Part shown: in pieces, positions 36,274-46,023 of the stretch | Position numbering within the stretch: position 1 is the first letter of the stretch | How the letters are laid out: each line of letters starts with the position of its first letter | NCBI GenBank assembly: GCA_049509915.1 | Contig: JBEKZL010000009.1 | Coordinates: 1-54,689 of the forward strand | DNA from: JBEKYD01 sp049509915 | GTDB lineage: Bacteria; Acidobacteriota; Terriglobia; Bryobacterales; Bryobacteraceae | Length of the DNA stretch: 54,689 bases | Direction: 5' to 3' | Translations under genes and position numbers: made by a program | The notes under the pieces: model-generated | Told to the model about the DNA's origin: nothing | The model's input: only the letters and a program-made list of their open reading frames with translations | Database searches by the model: none

Positions 36274-37473
36274 ATGAACGCCAACCGAAGAACATTTTTG
36301 CTGGGCGCCGGCGGCGCCATGGTGGCTCACGCCGCGTCGCCCGCCGACCAGGTGGTGCTGGGAGTGATCGGCAGCGGCAGCCGCGGCACGTTCGTGATGA
36401 CGGTGTTTCAGAAGGACCCGGCTGTCCGCGTGGGCGCCATCTGCGACGTCTACGAGCCGAACCTGGAGCAAGCCCTCTCCACCGCATTAAGAACCGGCGG
36501 CGCCAAGCCGAAGGCGTACCGCCATTACAAGGAGCTGCTGGCCGACCCGGACGTGCATGCCGTGCTGATTGCCACCCCCGAGCACTGGCACGCGCAAATG
36601 GTGCTGGATGCGCTTGCCGCCGGCAAGGATATCTACGTGGAAAAGCCCCTGTGCCATACGCCCGAAGAAGGCGTAAAGCTGGTGGCGGCGGAGAAGAAAA
36701 CTCGCTGCGTGGTGCAGGTGGGAATGCAACGCCGCAGCTACGATCTCTACCGGCAGGGCCGCAGCCTGGTGGCGGCCGGAAAGCTGGGCACGGTGCGCAT
36801 GGTCCGCTCCTGGTGGCTGAACAATTACCTGGGCGGAGGAGCGGCGTCCAAACTCGATGGCCCACTCGATTGGGAACAATGGCAGGGGCCGGCGCCGCGG
36901 CGTCGGTTCGATGCCAATCGTTTTCGCGAGTGGCGCTTCTACTCGGATTACGCCGGCGGCATAGTGGCCGACCAGGGCGCGCACGTCTTCGATGGCATCC
37001 ACATGCTGATGGGCGCCGGCTACCCCGTGGCGGTGAACGCTTCCGCGGGCAAGCCGCACAAGCCGGGCGTGGATCAAGCCGAATCCGTGGTTGCTGTCGC
37101 GGAATATGCCGAGGACTTCATCGGCGTTTTTTCAGTAAATTATGCCGCCATGCAATATAAGCCTCGCAACGACCAGTCGAACCAGCTCGACGGCGACATG
37201 GCGCGGATGGATATCTCCCGCGAAGAGCTAAAGGTGTTCTCCAAAGGCGCCGAAAAGGAGCCTTCCCTCGCGACTAAGTCAGAGCGCGGCTTCGGCTATG
37301 CCACCGACCTGCACGTGCGTAATTTCCTGGAGTGCGTCCGCTCGCGCCAGGAGCCGGCCGCACCGATGCGGATCGCGTTCCAAGCCGCCCTGGTGGTACA
37401 GATGGCCAACATGTCGCTGCGGCAGGGGCGGCGTTTGCGGTGGAACGCGGCGGCGGGACGGGTGGAAAGCTGA
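36274..37473 (+). CDS. Tat-exported Gfo/Idh/MocA family oxidoreductase
   Basis: A 399-residue NAD(P)-dependent sugar or polyol oxidoreductase. MNANRRTFLLGAGGAMVAHA is a Tat signal (NRRTFLLG). The Rossmann domain has VVLGVIGSGSRGTF; IATPEHWHAQMVLDALAAGK and IYVEKPLCHTPEEG are family motifs, the Lys in EKP being the catalytic one. The C-terminal half is the Gfo/Idh/MocA substrate domain. ATG 36274 follows GGGAGG. It starts 177 bases from the divergent TonB-dependent receptor; a periplasmic sugar-converting role beside import is plausible. Confidence 0.93.
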   Translation: MNANRRTFLLGAGGAMVAHAASPADQVVLGVIGSGSRGTFVMTVFQKDPAVRVGAICDVYEPNLEQALSTALRTGGAKPKAYRHYKELLADPDVHAVLIATPEHWHAQMVLDALAAGKDIYVEKPLCHTPEEGVKLVAAEKKTRCVVQVGMQRRSYDLYRQGRSLVAAGKLGTVRMVRSWWLNNYLGGGAASKLDGPLDWEQWQGPAPRRRFDANRFREWRFYSDYAGGIVADQGAHVFDGIHMLMGAGYPVAVNASAGKPHKPGVDQAESVVAVAEYAEDFIGVFSVNYAAMQYKPRNDQSNQLDGDMARMDISREELKVFSKGAEKEPSLATKSERGFGYATDLHVRNFLECVRSRQEPAAPMRIAFQAALVVQMANMSLRQGRRLRWNAAAGRVES

Positions 37474-37853
37474 CGCCTCTCTTCGTGGAGCGGACGCTCA
37501 ATTTGCCACGCCGGGACTCCGCCAGGCGCTGGTCCGCTCTCTCACGCGGGAGCATGCTCGGTATGCTTCAGGTTGAGTGGTGCGCCCGATCTGGATACTA
37601 CCTTTCCGGCCGCGGTCCATAACCAAAGACCGACGCGACGAAAACCGGCAAAGGAGCTACACTCTTCAACAGCGGACAGCGTGGGACGAGGTCCATGCAA
37701 GAGTACTGCGGCGCCATCCGCAAGTACACTGTCGTCCGTCGAAAAGCAGGCATTGGAGAACGGCCGACACTTTCAAGAAGTACTCGGAGATCGCAGCCTG
37801 CTGGATGTTATGGGCCGCGTGAGATCGGCTTGACATCCGACTAGTCTGCGGGA
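37474..37853. other. Intergenic region without recognisable gene
   Basis: About 380 bases between the oxidoreductase and the Ig-like gene. Two overlapping short open frames are present but lack family features and differ in composition from neighbours. No strong hairpin or promoter motif was seen. Promoter elements for the downstream three-gene exported-protein operon should lie near 37800-37850. Confidence 0.5.
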
Positions 37854-38801
37854 ATGGGTGCCGTGAAGAAGCGATTTGTCATGCGCGTCGGGAACATGTT
37901 GACTCTGTTGCTAGCCAGCAATTTCGGTATCGTCCCGCTTAGGGCGCAGGGCCCGCCGATCGAACTGCACCTCACAATCATCGAAGGGGATGGCGCTATC
38001 AACAATTTACAGCGCCGCACGGCCCGTGAGCCAATTGTCCAGGTCACCGATCAGAACCACCGTCCGGTGGGGGGTGTGGCGGTGTCGTTCGAACTTTCAG
38101 GGACCGGGCCGGGTGGCGCTTTCAAAGGCGCTAACGTCCTCAAGGTAATGACGAATGCCAAAGGGATCGCCAAGGCAGCGGGGTTCCGGCCAAATACCAT
38201 TCCGGGATCCTTTCAAATTCACGTTACGGCGTCGTTCCAGGGTCACGTCGCCGCGGCGGCGATCGCGCAGACGAACACACTTGCCGGGGCTGTGCCGGCG
38301 GCCTCGTCGGCTGGCGCAAGTGCGGGTGTTTCGGGGAGTGCAAGCGGCGCCAGTAGCGGCGCAGCTGCGGGAAGCGGTATTGCGAGTAGCACGGCCGGCG
38401 GAGGCGCAACCGGGGCGGGCGCAGCAGGAGTTGGGGCGGCCGGAGCGGGAGCCGGAGCCGCGGCAGCCGCAGGCATCTCTACCACCGTCATCGTCGCCAC
38501 CGCCGCCGGGGTCGCGGGGGCCGTGGTTGCCGCCAAAGTCGCCACCAGTTCGGGAAGCAACAGCACGAGTCAAACACCAACACCGCCTTCCGGCACGATT
38601 GGCGCCCCAGGAACCCCTGTGGTAGGGCCTTCCATGGCTCCCCGTAGCGGAGTGCCGGTTTTCGTGCTCAGGCTGGCCGGAAACCGGTTCGCGCGGCAGG
38701 CTGTGAGGCAGGCCGCAAAGCAGGCTGTGAGGCATATCTCGTTTGGCAAACCCGCGAACATCGGTGGAACCGCGGCAGGGCGCCGAGGCGGGCGAGAGTG
38801 A
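37854..38801 (+). CDS. Exported Big_1-like domain protein with Gly/Ala/Ser-rich segment
   Basis: A 315-residue exported protein. A hydrophobic N-terminus (MLTLLLASNFGIVPLRAQ) is followed by one Big_1/Ig-like domain: REPIVQVTDQNHRPVGGVAV, TNAKGIAKAAGFRPNTIPGS, FQIHVTASFQGHVAAAA. Residues ~140-235 are a low-complexity Ala/Gly/Ser stretch that includes a possible membrane helix (VIVATAAGVAGAVVAAKV). The C-terminal tail is basic with an internal QAVRQAAKQAVR repeat. Start ATG 37854; internal ATG 37881 is also possible. It overlaps the next gene by GTGA and heads a three-gene set of exported proteins. Function unknown, probably surface or periplasmic. Confidence 0.75.
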   Translation: MGAVKKRFVMRVGNMLTLLLASNFGIVPLRAQGPPIELHLTIIEGDGAINNLQRRTAREPIVQVTDQNHRPVGGVAVSFELSGTGPGGAFKGANVLKVMTNAKGIAKAAGFRPNTIPGSFQIHVTASFQGHVAAAAIAQTNTLAGAVPAASSAGASAGVSGSASGASSGAAAGSGIASSTAGGGATGAGAAGVGAAGAGAGAAAAAGISTTVIVATAAGVAGAVVAAKVATSSGSNSTSQTPTPPSGTIGAPGTPVVGPSMAPRSGVPVFVLRLAGNRFARQAVRQAAKQAVRHISFGKPANIGGTAAGRRGGRE

Positions 38802-39808
38802 AACAGGGGGTTCAAGTGGCTTTGCCAGGGATCTGTAGTGTAGCAATCGTATCGATGCTTGCGTTTCCAATCTGCGCCACTGCCGCCGACAGCGCATGGA
38901 ATCGTCCCATCCTGGGGTTCGCGGCGCAGGTGTCGCCGCCAGAGCTGCGGGCAATCCTGGGTGTCCCAGGCGCGGCCGTGTTCAGCGACCCGTTGTCATT
39001 ACCGGAGCGGATTACCCGGCTGCGCCTTGCGCCGGGGCAGCGATACGCGATAATTGAAGGGGCGCAGGGAACTCCGGCGGCTCTGCTTCTGAACGCGACC
39101 CAAATAGGCGAGACGGTACCCATACCCGGGGCGGTCCGCTCGCCGGACTTCGTTTCATACAGTCCGTCCGGCGGTTCAGCCGTACTCATTTCCCGAGCGT
39201 CGGAGCGGTTGCAGGTGATTGCGGGACTGCCCCAGGCTCCTCAACTCACCGAGGATATCGATCTAAGCCTGCTGCCGGAGCTCCCAAGTAATGCGGCCGT
39301 CAGCGATGATGCCGGTTCGGTTCTTCTTTCGTCCGGGGGGACCGTCTATCTCATGGGCCCCGGCGGCTCCACTGCCGTCATCCTAAGTGTGACCCAAACG
39401 GCCTCAATTGCGTTTCTGCCCGGCAGTACGATAGCAGCCATAGGAGATCCCGGAACCGGTTCGGTGTACCTGTTTCAGCGTCTAGCCGGAGGTAACGTAA
39501 CCCCGTTGCTAGCTTCCGGCTTGCCAGGGCTGGGGCAAATAGCCGCAACGGACGATGGCCAAATCCTATATGTCACGGATACAGGAGGGCCGGGTATCTG
39601 GAGTGTGAATGTCGCAGGCGGGGCGGTGGGTCAGTTCGCCTCGCAAGTAAATGCCTCGAAGCTCGATCGGCTTCGCAACTCAGATACCTTTCTGATCTCC
39701 TCCGAACCCGGGCTGCCGGGTTGGATCTTCTTTCGGCAGGGCCAAGCAGCCGGAACCGTGTTTGTGCCGGCGGTGGCGTCACCGGCGCCGCACGGGCATC
39801 TTCAATGA
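38798..39808 (+). CDS. Exported protein of unknown function, possible beta-propeller
   Basis: A 336-residue protein starting at GTG 38798, which overlaps the preceding TGA. A signal peptide (VALPGICSVAIVSMLAFPIC) is followed by repeating short beta-rich segments such as LRLAPGQRYAIIEG, FVSYSPSGGSAVLI, IAATDDGQILYVTDTGG and IWSVNVAGGAVGQF, resembling blades of a WD/NHL-like propeller. No catalytic motif is visible. Its stop overlaps the start of the repeat protein (ATGA at 39805), so the three genes are translated together. Role unknown. Confidence 0.7.
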   Translation: MKQGVQVALPGICSVAIVSMLAFPICATAADSAWNRPILGFAAQVSPPELRAILGVPGAAVFSDPLSLPERITRLRLAPGQRYAIIEGAQGTPAALLLNATQIGETVPIPGAVRSPDFVSYSPSGGSAVLISRASERLQVIAGLPQAPQLTEDIDLSLLPELPSNAAVSDDAGSVLLSSGGTVYLMGPGGSTAVILSVTQTASIAFLPGSTIAAIGDPGTGSVYLFQRLAGGNVTPLLASGLPGLGQIAATDDGQILYVTDTGGPGIWSVNVAGGAVGQFASQVNASKLDRLRNSDTFLISSEPGLPGWIFFRQGQAAGTVFVPAVASPAPHGHLQ

Positions 39809-42800
39809 AGAGAGCACCAGGTTTGAGAGAACTTGTGGTTTCGGCGACAGATTACAGAGTTCACTTTCCGGTTCACTTGCTGCACGAGATCTATCGTCAA
39901 CCTCGACGGCACAAGTTCTTGTTCCCGTTTGCAATTCTGATGGGTAGCTTGTCGTTTCTCGCCGGAACCGCGAGCGCGCAACTACAGATTATTGGCCCGA
40001 CAACCCTTTCCTCGGGAACCGTCGGCGTTTCCTATGGTTCAGTCACGTTCACCGCAACGGCGGGTACGTCTTACACGTGGACGGCTACGGGACTGCCCGG
40101 CGGACTGAGCATCAGTACGGCGGGCGTGTTGAGCGGGACGCCCAGCGTCGGTAGCCAGGGCGATTACAGTCCGCAGTTTACCGTAACGGACTCAGACAGC
40201 GACACGGCAAGCTCGACGCTGCCACTGACGATCCTAGCCCCGGCGGGGATCGCCTCGCTGAGTCCCAGCAGTGAGATAGCTGGAGGGTCAGCTTTCATCC
40301 TCACGGTGAGCGGCAGCGGATTCGCGGAGGGCTCGGTCGTACAGTGGAACGGAGCGGCTCTGCCAAGTACGTTCATGAACTCGACTAAGTTGACGGCGAC
40401 GGTGAGCAGCAATCTGATCGCTTCCCCGGGTACGGCCACCGTTACCGTCGGCAGCAGTGGGGCGGCATCCGCCGGCGCTTCGTTTACGATCAATCCGCGA
40501 CCGGCCATCAGTAGTCTGAGCCCGAGTTCAGCGACGGCCGGGGGCGCGGCATTCACGTTGACGGTGAATGGGAGTGGATTTGCCGCCGGGGCAATGTTGC
40601 TGTGGAATGGAACCGTGCTGCGGACGACATTCGTGAGCGCCACGCAGTTGACGGCCGCGGTGCCGGCCAGTCTGATCGCCACGGCTGGAACAACCACCAT
40701 AACCGTGCGGCCGCTTTCCGCTTTCGCCGTGGGTGGAGTGACGTCCTTGGGCGCTACCTTCACGATCAGCCCAGTGATTGGCGGTTTGACTCCTTCGTCG
40801 GCGACGGCCGGAGTTAGCGGCTTCACGCTGACCGTGAACGGGAGCGGATTTGCCTCTGGAGCCGTGGTGCGGTGGAACGGGACAGCGCTGCCGACGACTT
40901 TCATGAGCGCAACGCAGCTTACGGCCACGGTGCCGGCCAGTCTGACCGCCTCGGCGGGGACAACCACGATGACCGTTACCAGCGGTGGAGTGACGTCCTC
41001 AGGCGCTACCTTCACGATCAGTCCAGGGCCGATGATCGGCAGTTTGGTTCCTTCGTCGGCGACGGCAGGCGGGCGCGGTTTTACGCTGACCGTGAGCGGC
41101 AGCGGATTTGCCTCTGGAGCCGTGGTGCAGTGGAACGGGGTAGCGGTGCCGACGATCGGGGTCAGCGTAGCGGCGTTGTTGGTTACGGTGAACAGCAATC
41201 TAATCGCTTCGCCGGGAAACATCACAATCAGCGTTGCCAGCGGTGGAGTGACGTCCTCGGGCGCTACCTTCACGATCAGCCCAGGGCCGATGATCGGCAC
41301 GTTGAGTCCTTCGTCGGCAACGGCAGGGGGGAACGCTTTCACGCTGACCGTGAACGGGAGTGGATTTGCCGCCGGGGCTATGTTGCAGTGGAACGGGACG
41401 GCGCTGCCGACGACGTTCGTGAGCGCGACGCAGTTGACGGCCGCGGTGCCGGCCGGTCTGATCGCTTTGCCGGGTACCCCCACGATTAGCGTTGCCAGCG
41501 GTGGAGTGACGCCTTCGGGCGCTACCTTCACGATCAGCCCAGGGCCGATGATCAGCAGTTTGAGTCCTCCGTCGGCGACGGCAGGAGGGAACGGTTTCAC
41601 GCTGACCGTGAACGGGAGCGGATTTGCCTCTGGAGCGGTGGTGCAGTCGAACGGGATAGCGTTGCCGACGATAGTGGCGAGCGCAGGGGAGTTGTTGGCT
41701 ACGGTGAGCGGTAATCTGATCGCTTTGCCGGGAATCGCCACAATTAGCGTTGCCAGCGGTGGAGTGACGTCCTCGGGCGCTACCTTCACGATCAGCCCAG
41801 GGCCGATGCTCGGCACGTTGAGTCCTTCGTCGGCAACGGCAGGAGGGAACGCTTTCACGCTGACCGTGAACGGATCGGGATTTGTTAGCGGGTGGACGGT
41901 GCAGTGGAACGGGACAGCCCTCGCGACGACGTTCGTAAGCGCAACGCAGTTGACGGCCGCGGTGCCAGCCAATCTGCTTGCCTCGGCAGGGACGGCGACC
42001 GTGTCGCTGGCAAATCCGGGCGACGGCGCCTCTAAAGGGGTGAGCTTCACCATCAATGCGCTGACGATTAGCAGCCTGAGCCCGAGCGCGGCGACCACGG
42101 GGGGAGCGGCGTTCACGCTGACAGTGATCGGGAGCGGATTTCCTTCTGGGGCGGTGTTGCTGTGGAACGGTGCGGCGCTGCCGACGACCTTTATCAGTGC
42201 AACGCAGTTGACCGCAGCCGTGAGCAGCAGTCTGATCGCTTCGGTGGGCACTGCCGCCATTGCCGTCAGTTGCGGCGGGACCACTTCCGCCGGCGCTCCG
42301 TTCACGATCAATCCTTCCCGGCCAACTGTGAGTAGCCTGAACCCGAGTTCAGCGGCGGCGGGAGCCTCTGGTCTCACGCTGACGGTTATCGGGAGCGGAT
42401 TTGCTGCCGCGGCGACGGTGCAGTGGAATGGTTCGGCGCTCCCGACGACCTTCGTCAGCGCAACGCAGTTGACCGCAACCGTGAGCAGCAGTCTGATCGC
42501 TGCGGCGGGCACCGCCACAATTAGCGTGATGAGCAGTGGCGGGGCAACCTCCGCCGGCGCTCCCTTTACGATCAGCCCAGGACCGACGATCGCCAGCTTG
42601 AGTCCCTCCACGGCGACGGCGGGAAGCAGCGCTTTCACGCTAACCGTGAATGGATCGGGATTCGTTGGCGGATCGACGGTGCAGTGGAACGGGGCGGCGC
42701 TCTCAACGACCTTTGTGAGTGCAACCCAATCGACTGCTTCCGTGCCGGCCAGCCTGATTGCCTCGGCCGGCACCGCGGCGGTGTCAGTGTTGAATCCGAG

Positions 42801-43560
42801 TGGCGGCACCTCGAGCGGGGTGAACTTCACGGTCAGCGCGGCCGTACCTCCAACTCCCGTGTTCACGCTAACGGCGAGTTCGCAGCAACTTACGAGTACC
42901 ACTCAGCCCGGTCTCACTCTGAATCTTAGCCAGGCATATCCATCGCCGTTAGTCTCAACGTTCATCCTTTCTTTTACGCCGAACGCGGCAAGCCTTCCAA
43001 CTAGCGGTTACACCAGTCCGGCACTCCAGTTTGCGTCTGGTGGCACGTCCGCGACCGTCACGATCCCAGCAAATAGCGCGACTTGTCCGGTACCGGCTAT
43101 TCAGGTGGGAGATGTGGCTGGCACGATCACTGTGACCCTGGTCAGCGTAACGGTATCCGGCGGCCGAGCACTGCAACTGCCTGGCTCGTTACCCTCTGCC
43201 AGCGTTACGCTTCCCGCTCTGGTGCCTGACGTCTCACCGGGATCGGTCCAAATCACGAACGTGACATCCGGCGGCTTTACGGTCTCGCTGGCCGGGAGTT
43301 CGACGTCACGCGATCTCTCGAGTGCGACTTTCAGTTTCACCGCGGCGACCGGCGCACAGCTGACCGGCACGAGCTATACGGTTCAGCTAAGCGGTACTGC
43401 GACAACATGGTTTGGAAGCCCCGCCGGCCAGGCTGCCGGTGGGTCGTTTACTTTGCAGGTCCCTTTCGCATTTTCCGGAGACACGACCGCACTTGGGTCG
43501 GTTTCCGTGACACTGACGAATTCGGTAGGCGCGTCTCAAGCCGTTTCAGGCGGCACATAG
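39805..43560 (+). CDS. Large exported protein with ten IPT/TIG repeats
   Basis: About 1251 residues. An N-terminal extension of ~45 residues precedes a hydrophobic signal (FPFAILMGSLSFLAGTASAQ), so the extension is unusual and a start near 39940 (MGSLSFLAG) cannot be excluded. A He_PIG-like Ig domain (TATGLPGGLSISTAGVLSGT) comes next. Then ten tandem ~85-residue IPT/TIG repeats, each opening like SLSPSSATAGGxxFTLTVNG and containing VQWNGTALPTTFVSATQL and SGGVTSSGATFTISPGPM. Repeats 3-7 are nearly identical even in DNA. The C-terminus is beta-rich with no anchor motif. A surface or adhesive protein is the best guess. Confidence 0.85.
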   Translation: MKRAPGLRELVVSATDYRVHFPVHLLHEIYRQPRRHKFLFPFAILMGSLSFLAGTASAQLQIIGPTTLSSGTVGVSYGSVTFTATAGTSYTWTATGLPGGLSISTAGVLSGTPSVGSQGDYSPQFTVTDSDSDTASSTLPLTILAPAGIASLSPSSEIAGGSAFILTVSGSGFAEGSVVQWNGAALPSTFMNSTKLTATVSSNLIASPGTATVTVGSSGAASAGASFTINPRPAISSLSPSSATAGGAAFTLTVNGSGFAAGAMLLWNGTVLRTTFVSATQLTAAVPASLIATAGTTTITVRPLSAFAVGGVTSLGATFTISPVIGGLTPSSATAGVSGFTLTVNGSGFASGAVVRWNGTALPTTFMSATQLTATVPASLTASAGTTTMTVTSGGVTSSGATFTISPGPMIGSLVPSSATAGGRGFTLTVSGSGFASGAVVQWNGVAVPTIGVSVAALLVTVNSNLIASPGNITISVASGGVTSSGATFTISPGPMIGTLSPSSATAGGNAFTLTVNGSGFAAGAMLQWNGTALPTTFVSATQLTAAVPAGLIALPGTPTISVASGGVTPSGATFTISPGPMISSLSPPSATAGGNGFTLTVNGSGFASGAVVQSNGIALPTIVASAGELLATVSGNLIALPGIATISVASGGVTSSGATFTISPGPMLGTLSPSSATAGGNAFTLTVNGSGFVSGWTVQWNGTALATTFVSATQLTAAVPANLLASAGTATVSLANPGDGASKGVSFTINALTISSLSPSAATTGGAAFTLTVIGSGFPSGAVLLWNGAALPTTFISATQLTAAVSSSLIASVGTAAIAVSCGGTTSAGAPFTINPSRPTVSSLNPSSAAAGASGLTLTVIGSGFAAAATVQWNGSALPTTFVSATQLTATVSSSLIAAAGTATISVMSSGGATSAGAPFTISPGPTIASLSPSTATAGSSAFTLTVNGSGFVGGSTVQWNGAALSTTFVSATQSTASVPASLIASAGTAAVSVLNPSGGTSSGVNFTVSAAVPPTPVFTLTASSQQLTSTTQPGLTLNLSQAYPSPLVSTFILSFTPNAASLPTSGYTSPALQFASGGTSATVTIPANSATCPVPAIQVGDVAGTITVTLVSVTVSGGRALQLPGSLPSASVTLPALVPDVSPGSVQITNVTSGGFTVSLAGSSTSRDLSSATFSFTAATGAQLTGTSYTVQLSGTATTWFGSPAGQAAGGSFTLQVPFAFSGDTTALGSVSVTLTNSVGASQAVSGGT
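40734..42060. repeat. Near-identical coding tandem repeats of ~255 bp
   Basis: GGTGGAGTGACGTCC followed by GGGCGCTACCTTCACGATCAG recurs around 40734, 40984, 41242, 41500 and 41758, about 250-260 bases apart, encoding the IPT repeats. High nucleotide identity indicates recent expansion or gene conversion. Confidence 0.9.
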
Positions 43561-43663
43561 CGCGCCGGCGTCAAGGGAAAAAAGTGAGAGCAAACGGCTA
43601 GACGAATGCTCCCGACGCCCCCCGTGGGTTTCGCGACCTCCCCAATAGCTACGCCACGAGCGG

Positions 43664-45094
43664 CTACTGCCCCGCCTCCTGAAACACACTGGTGAAGAAA
43701 TCCCGGGCGGTCGGCGCGCAGCCGATATGCAAACTATCGCGGCCTTCTTCGAAAAAGCCCAGGTAGCCGTCCCAACCGAGATCGTCCAGGATGAAGCGCA
43801 GGCATTCGAGCTCGCCGGTGGGAAGGTTGCCGAGTGCGATATCGAAGACCTCGCCCGACCTGTGCGCCAAGGCCTCGCCGGGGGCCTCGAGAAGGGCCGT
43901 GGCTTCGGGTTCCACTAGCGAAGTCACTTCCAGCGGCCGGAACGAATCTTCGCCGGGCTCCATCGATTCGTACAGCCGGCGCGTTTCGTACGCCAGGTAT
44001 GCCAGCGTACCCAGTGCCGCTGGAGTGGCCTCCGCCGTGGCCCCGGCCGTCAACCGCAGCGTGAAGCCGAAATACGCTGCACGGTCGGGCGCCGGCGCCA
44101 GCCGCTGCCCGGCGTCGGCCTCAATATCCGCAGGGCTGCGGAACACCAGGTCTTTCGGCGTCAGCCACAATGCCAGCCGGTGGGGCGCCCGGGCGTAGGG
44201 ACTATAGTTGGCGCGATATTCGGCGAACAGGTCGTTGAACCCTTTCCGGTCGCTGCGGTAAAGCGCCAGCAGCTCCCGGACCCGCATGATGCGGAAATAA
44301 TAAGTGGGCGAATAGTCGCGCAGCATCTGCGCCTCGATGGCGGCATACAGCTCGCGGTTCCAACCCGGCGTGGCGGAAAAGAACATGCGCGGCACCGTGA
44401 CCTGGTCCGGGGGAACGCCGCGCGCCCGGCGCGTCAGCCCGATCATTTCGCCGACACAGCCCACCCCGCAGTGGTACGCGAAAATGGCCCAGTCGCGGCC
44501 GCCGAATTTGCGCTCCAGCGCAGCCAGGTACATGGCCGCGGCCGGGATGGCGCGCTCCGGAATCAGCCGGTCGTCCCGAACCATCGCCGTGTACGGCGTG
44601 CGGTGGGTCACCGTCACGTACCGTGTATGCCCGGCTTTGGTCACGGCTACACGTTGTTTGCTAATGCGGTAGCGCCTGGCCACCATCACGGCGAGGCCCA
44701 TGTCGTGCGCCGTGGGCACGGAAATCTGCATGATGCCCCTGGGGCCGGCGGGACTTTGCGCGGCCGGATCGCCAAAGCTTTCCAGGTACGCGATGGCTTC
44801 GAGCAAATCCTTGGGGATGCCGCTGCGCCCCGAAGCCGACTGAAACAAGGCCTGCAGCTTGGGAGAGTCGACGATGCGCTTGGCGCCAGGCAGGGCGCCC
44901 GATTCGCGCAGGATACCGAAGGTCTGCGCCTGGATCATGCGCTGGGTGCGCAGCTCCAGCAACTCGTCGCCCAGTTCCTTCCGCTCCACCCCCACTCCGG
45001 GAATCCGGTGGGCGGGAACGAAGACGCCGGGCGCGACGGCGAAAGCGGCCGCAGCCATCCCCGCGGCGAGCGAGAGCGCAATTCCGATTCTCAC
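43664..45094 (-). CDS. Lytic transglycosylase (SLT domain)
   Basis: A 476-residue exported peptidoglycan lyase. GTG 45094 overlaps the stop of the upstream transglycosylase gene (GTGA) and opens a signal peptide (GIALSLAAGMAAAAFAVAPG). The SLT domain shows LLEAIAYLESFGDP with the catalytic Glu, AAQSPAGPRGIMQISVPTA and AIFAYHCGVG. The C-terminal 200 residues are unassigned. It cleaves between MurNAc and GlcNAc, giving anhydro-muropeptides. Pairing with a peptidoglycan polymerase suggests coordinated wall growth and turnover. Confidence 0.88.
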   Translation of the reverse strand: MRIGIALSLAAGMAAAAFAVAPGVFVPAHRIPGVGVERKELGDELLELRTQRMIQAQTFGILRESGALPGAKRIVDSPKLQALFQSASGRSGIPKDLLEAIAYLESFGDPAAQSPAGPRGIMQISVPTAHDMGLAVMVARRYRISKQRVAVTKAGHTRYVTVTHRTPYTAMVRDDRLIPERAIPAAAMYLAALERKFGGRDWAIFAYHCGVGCVGEMIGLTRRARGVPPDQVTVPRMFFSATPGWNRELYAAIEAQMLRDYSPTYYFRIMRVRELLALYRSDRKGFNDLFAEYRANYSPYARAPHRLALWLTPKDLVFRSPADIEADAGQRLAPAPDRAAYFGFTLRLTAGATAEATPAALGTLAYLAYETRRLYESMEPGEDSFRPLEVTSLVEPEATALLEAPGEALAHRSGEVFDIALGNLPTGELECLRFILDDLGWDGYLGFFEEGRDSLHIGCAPTARDFFTSVFQEAGQ

Positions 45095-45783
45095 CAGCCG
45101 GCTTCCTCCATGCGGCGCTCGATCTCCGCGCTGTACCAGTTGACGCGCCCGGGGCGCCGCCGCAAAGGCGATGGCAGCATCGCAGCCAGCCGCGCCGCCT
45201 GGTCGCGGTCGAGCCGCGCCGCCGGCACGTGGTACCAGGAATTCGCCGCCGCTTCGGCTCCGTAAATGCCTGGGCCCCATTCGACCGCGTTCAGATACAG
45301 TTCCAGGATCCTGCGCTTCGGGAGCGCCAGTTCGGCCTCCGGAGCCAGGGTAAATTCCAGCGCTTTCCACAACAGCGAGCGGTTGGTGCTCAAAAACAAA
45401 TTCTTCACCAATTGTTGCGTGATGGTGGAACCTCCGCGGCCCAGCTTGCCCTTGTTCAAGTCTTCATCCACGACCGTCTGCACCTCATGCCAGTCGATCC
45501 CGTGGTGCCGGTAAAAGCGCCCGTCTTCGGCCGCGACCACGGCGTGCTGCAGGTTGAGCGAAATGCGGCGAAGAGGAACGAAGGTGTACCGTTTGCGGTA
45601 CGGCCTATGCAGAATCCAGGCGGACACCCGCCGCTCCGCCTGTACCGCCGTTGTGGGCGGATCGACCCATCGCAGAGCCACCAAAACGAGCAGCGCACAG
45701 ACATGCACCAGCAGGATCGCGCCTGCACCGAGCAACAGCACCGACCGCAATACCCCGCCCTTCTTGCCTCTGACCATCCGCAA
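45091..45783 (-). CDS. mtgA: Monofunctional peptidoglycan glycosyltransferase (GT51)
   Basis: A 230-residue membrane-anchored GT51 enzyme that polymerises lipid II into glycan strands. After one helix (SVLLLGAGAILLVHVCALLV) come the conserved motifs VVAAEDGRFYRHHGID (catalytic Glu of ED-x2-F), GRGGSTITQQLVKNLF, KALEFTLAPEAE and RRILELYLNAVEWG. No transpeptidase domain follows, as in MtgA. ATG 45783 or 45777 are equivalent starts. The downstream lytic transglycosylase begins at its stop codon. Confidence 0.95.
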   Translation of the reverse strand: MRMVRGKKGGVLRSVLLLGAGAILLVHVCALLVLVALRWVDPPTTAVQAERRVSAWILHRPYRKRYTFVPLRRISLNLQHAVVAAEDGRFYRHHGIDWHEVQTVVDEDLNKGKLGRGGSTITQQLVKNLFLSTNRSLLWKALEFTLAPEAELALPKRRILELYLNAVEWGPGIYGAEAAANSWYHVPAARLDRDQAARLAAMLPSPLRRRPGRVNWYSAEIERRMEEAGW

Positions 45784-46023
45784 CTACGATAGTAGCCCGC
45801 TTTGACTTCTTTCGTGGCGCATGCACTCTTGCGCCCCACCGGGAGAGCCGCTCCATAGCGCAATTGCTTCGACTCTCGATGGCGGGGCGAGGCCCGTCCG
45901 ATCCGCGCCGCGCCCATCCGTGCCGCCGCGCACCGTTTCCAGAGGCCGTACTGTCTCGACGGGATACCAACCCTCTTCGATTCGCCATCTAATAGTATCG
46001 GAGGAAGAAAAGGGAGTTAAACG

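Noticed and set aside
40500..42600. CRISPR array
   Set aside because: The periodic repeats are ~255 bp, coding, and have no short repeats with unique spacers.
40164..42902. A 912-residue open frame antisense to the IPT-repeat gene
   Set aside because: It mirrors the repeat unit of the sense gene; the codon periodicity of ~255-bp repeats keeps the antisense frame open. It has no signal, family motif or ribosome site.
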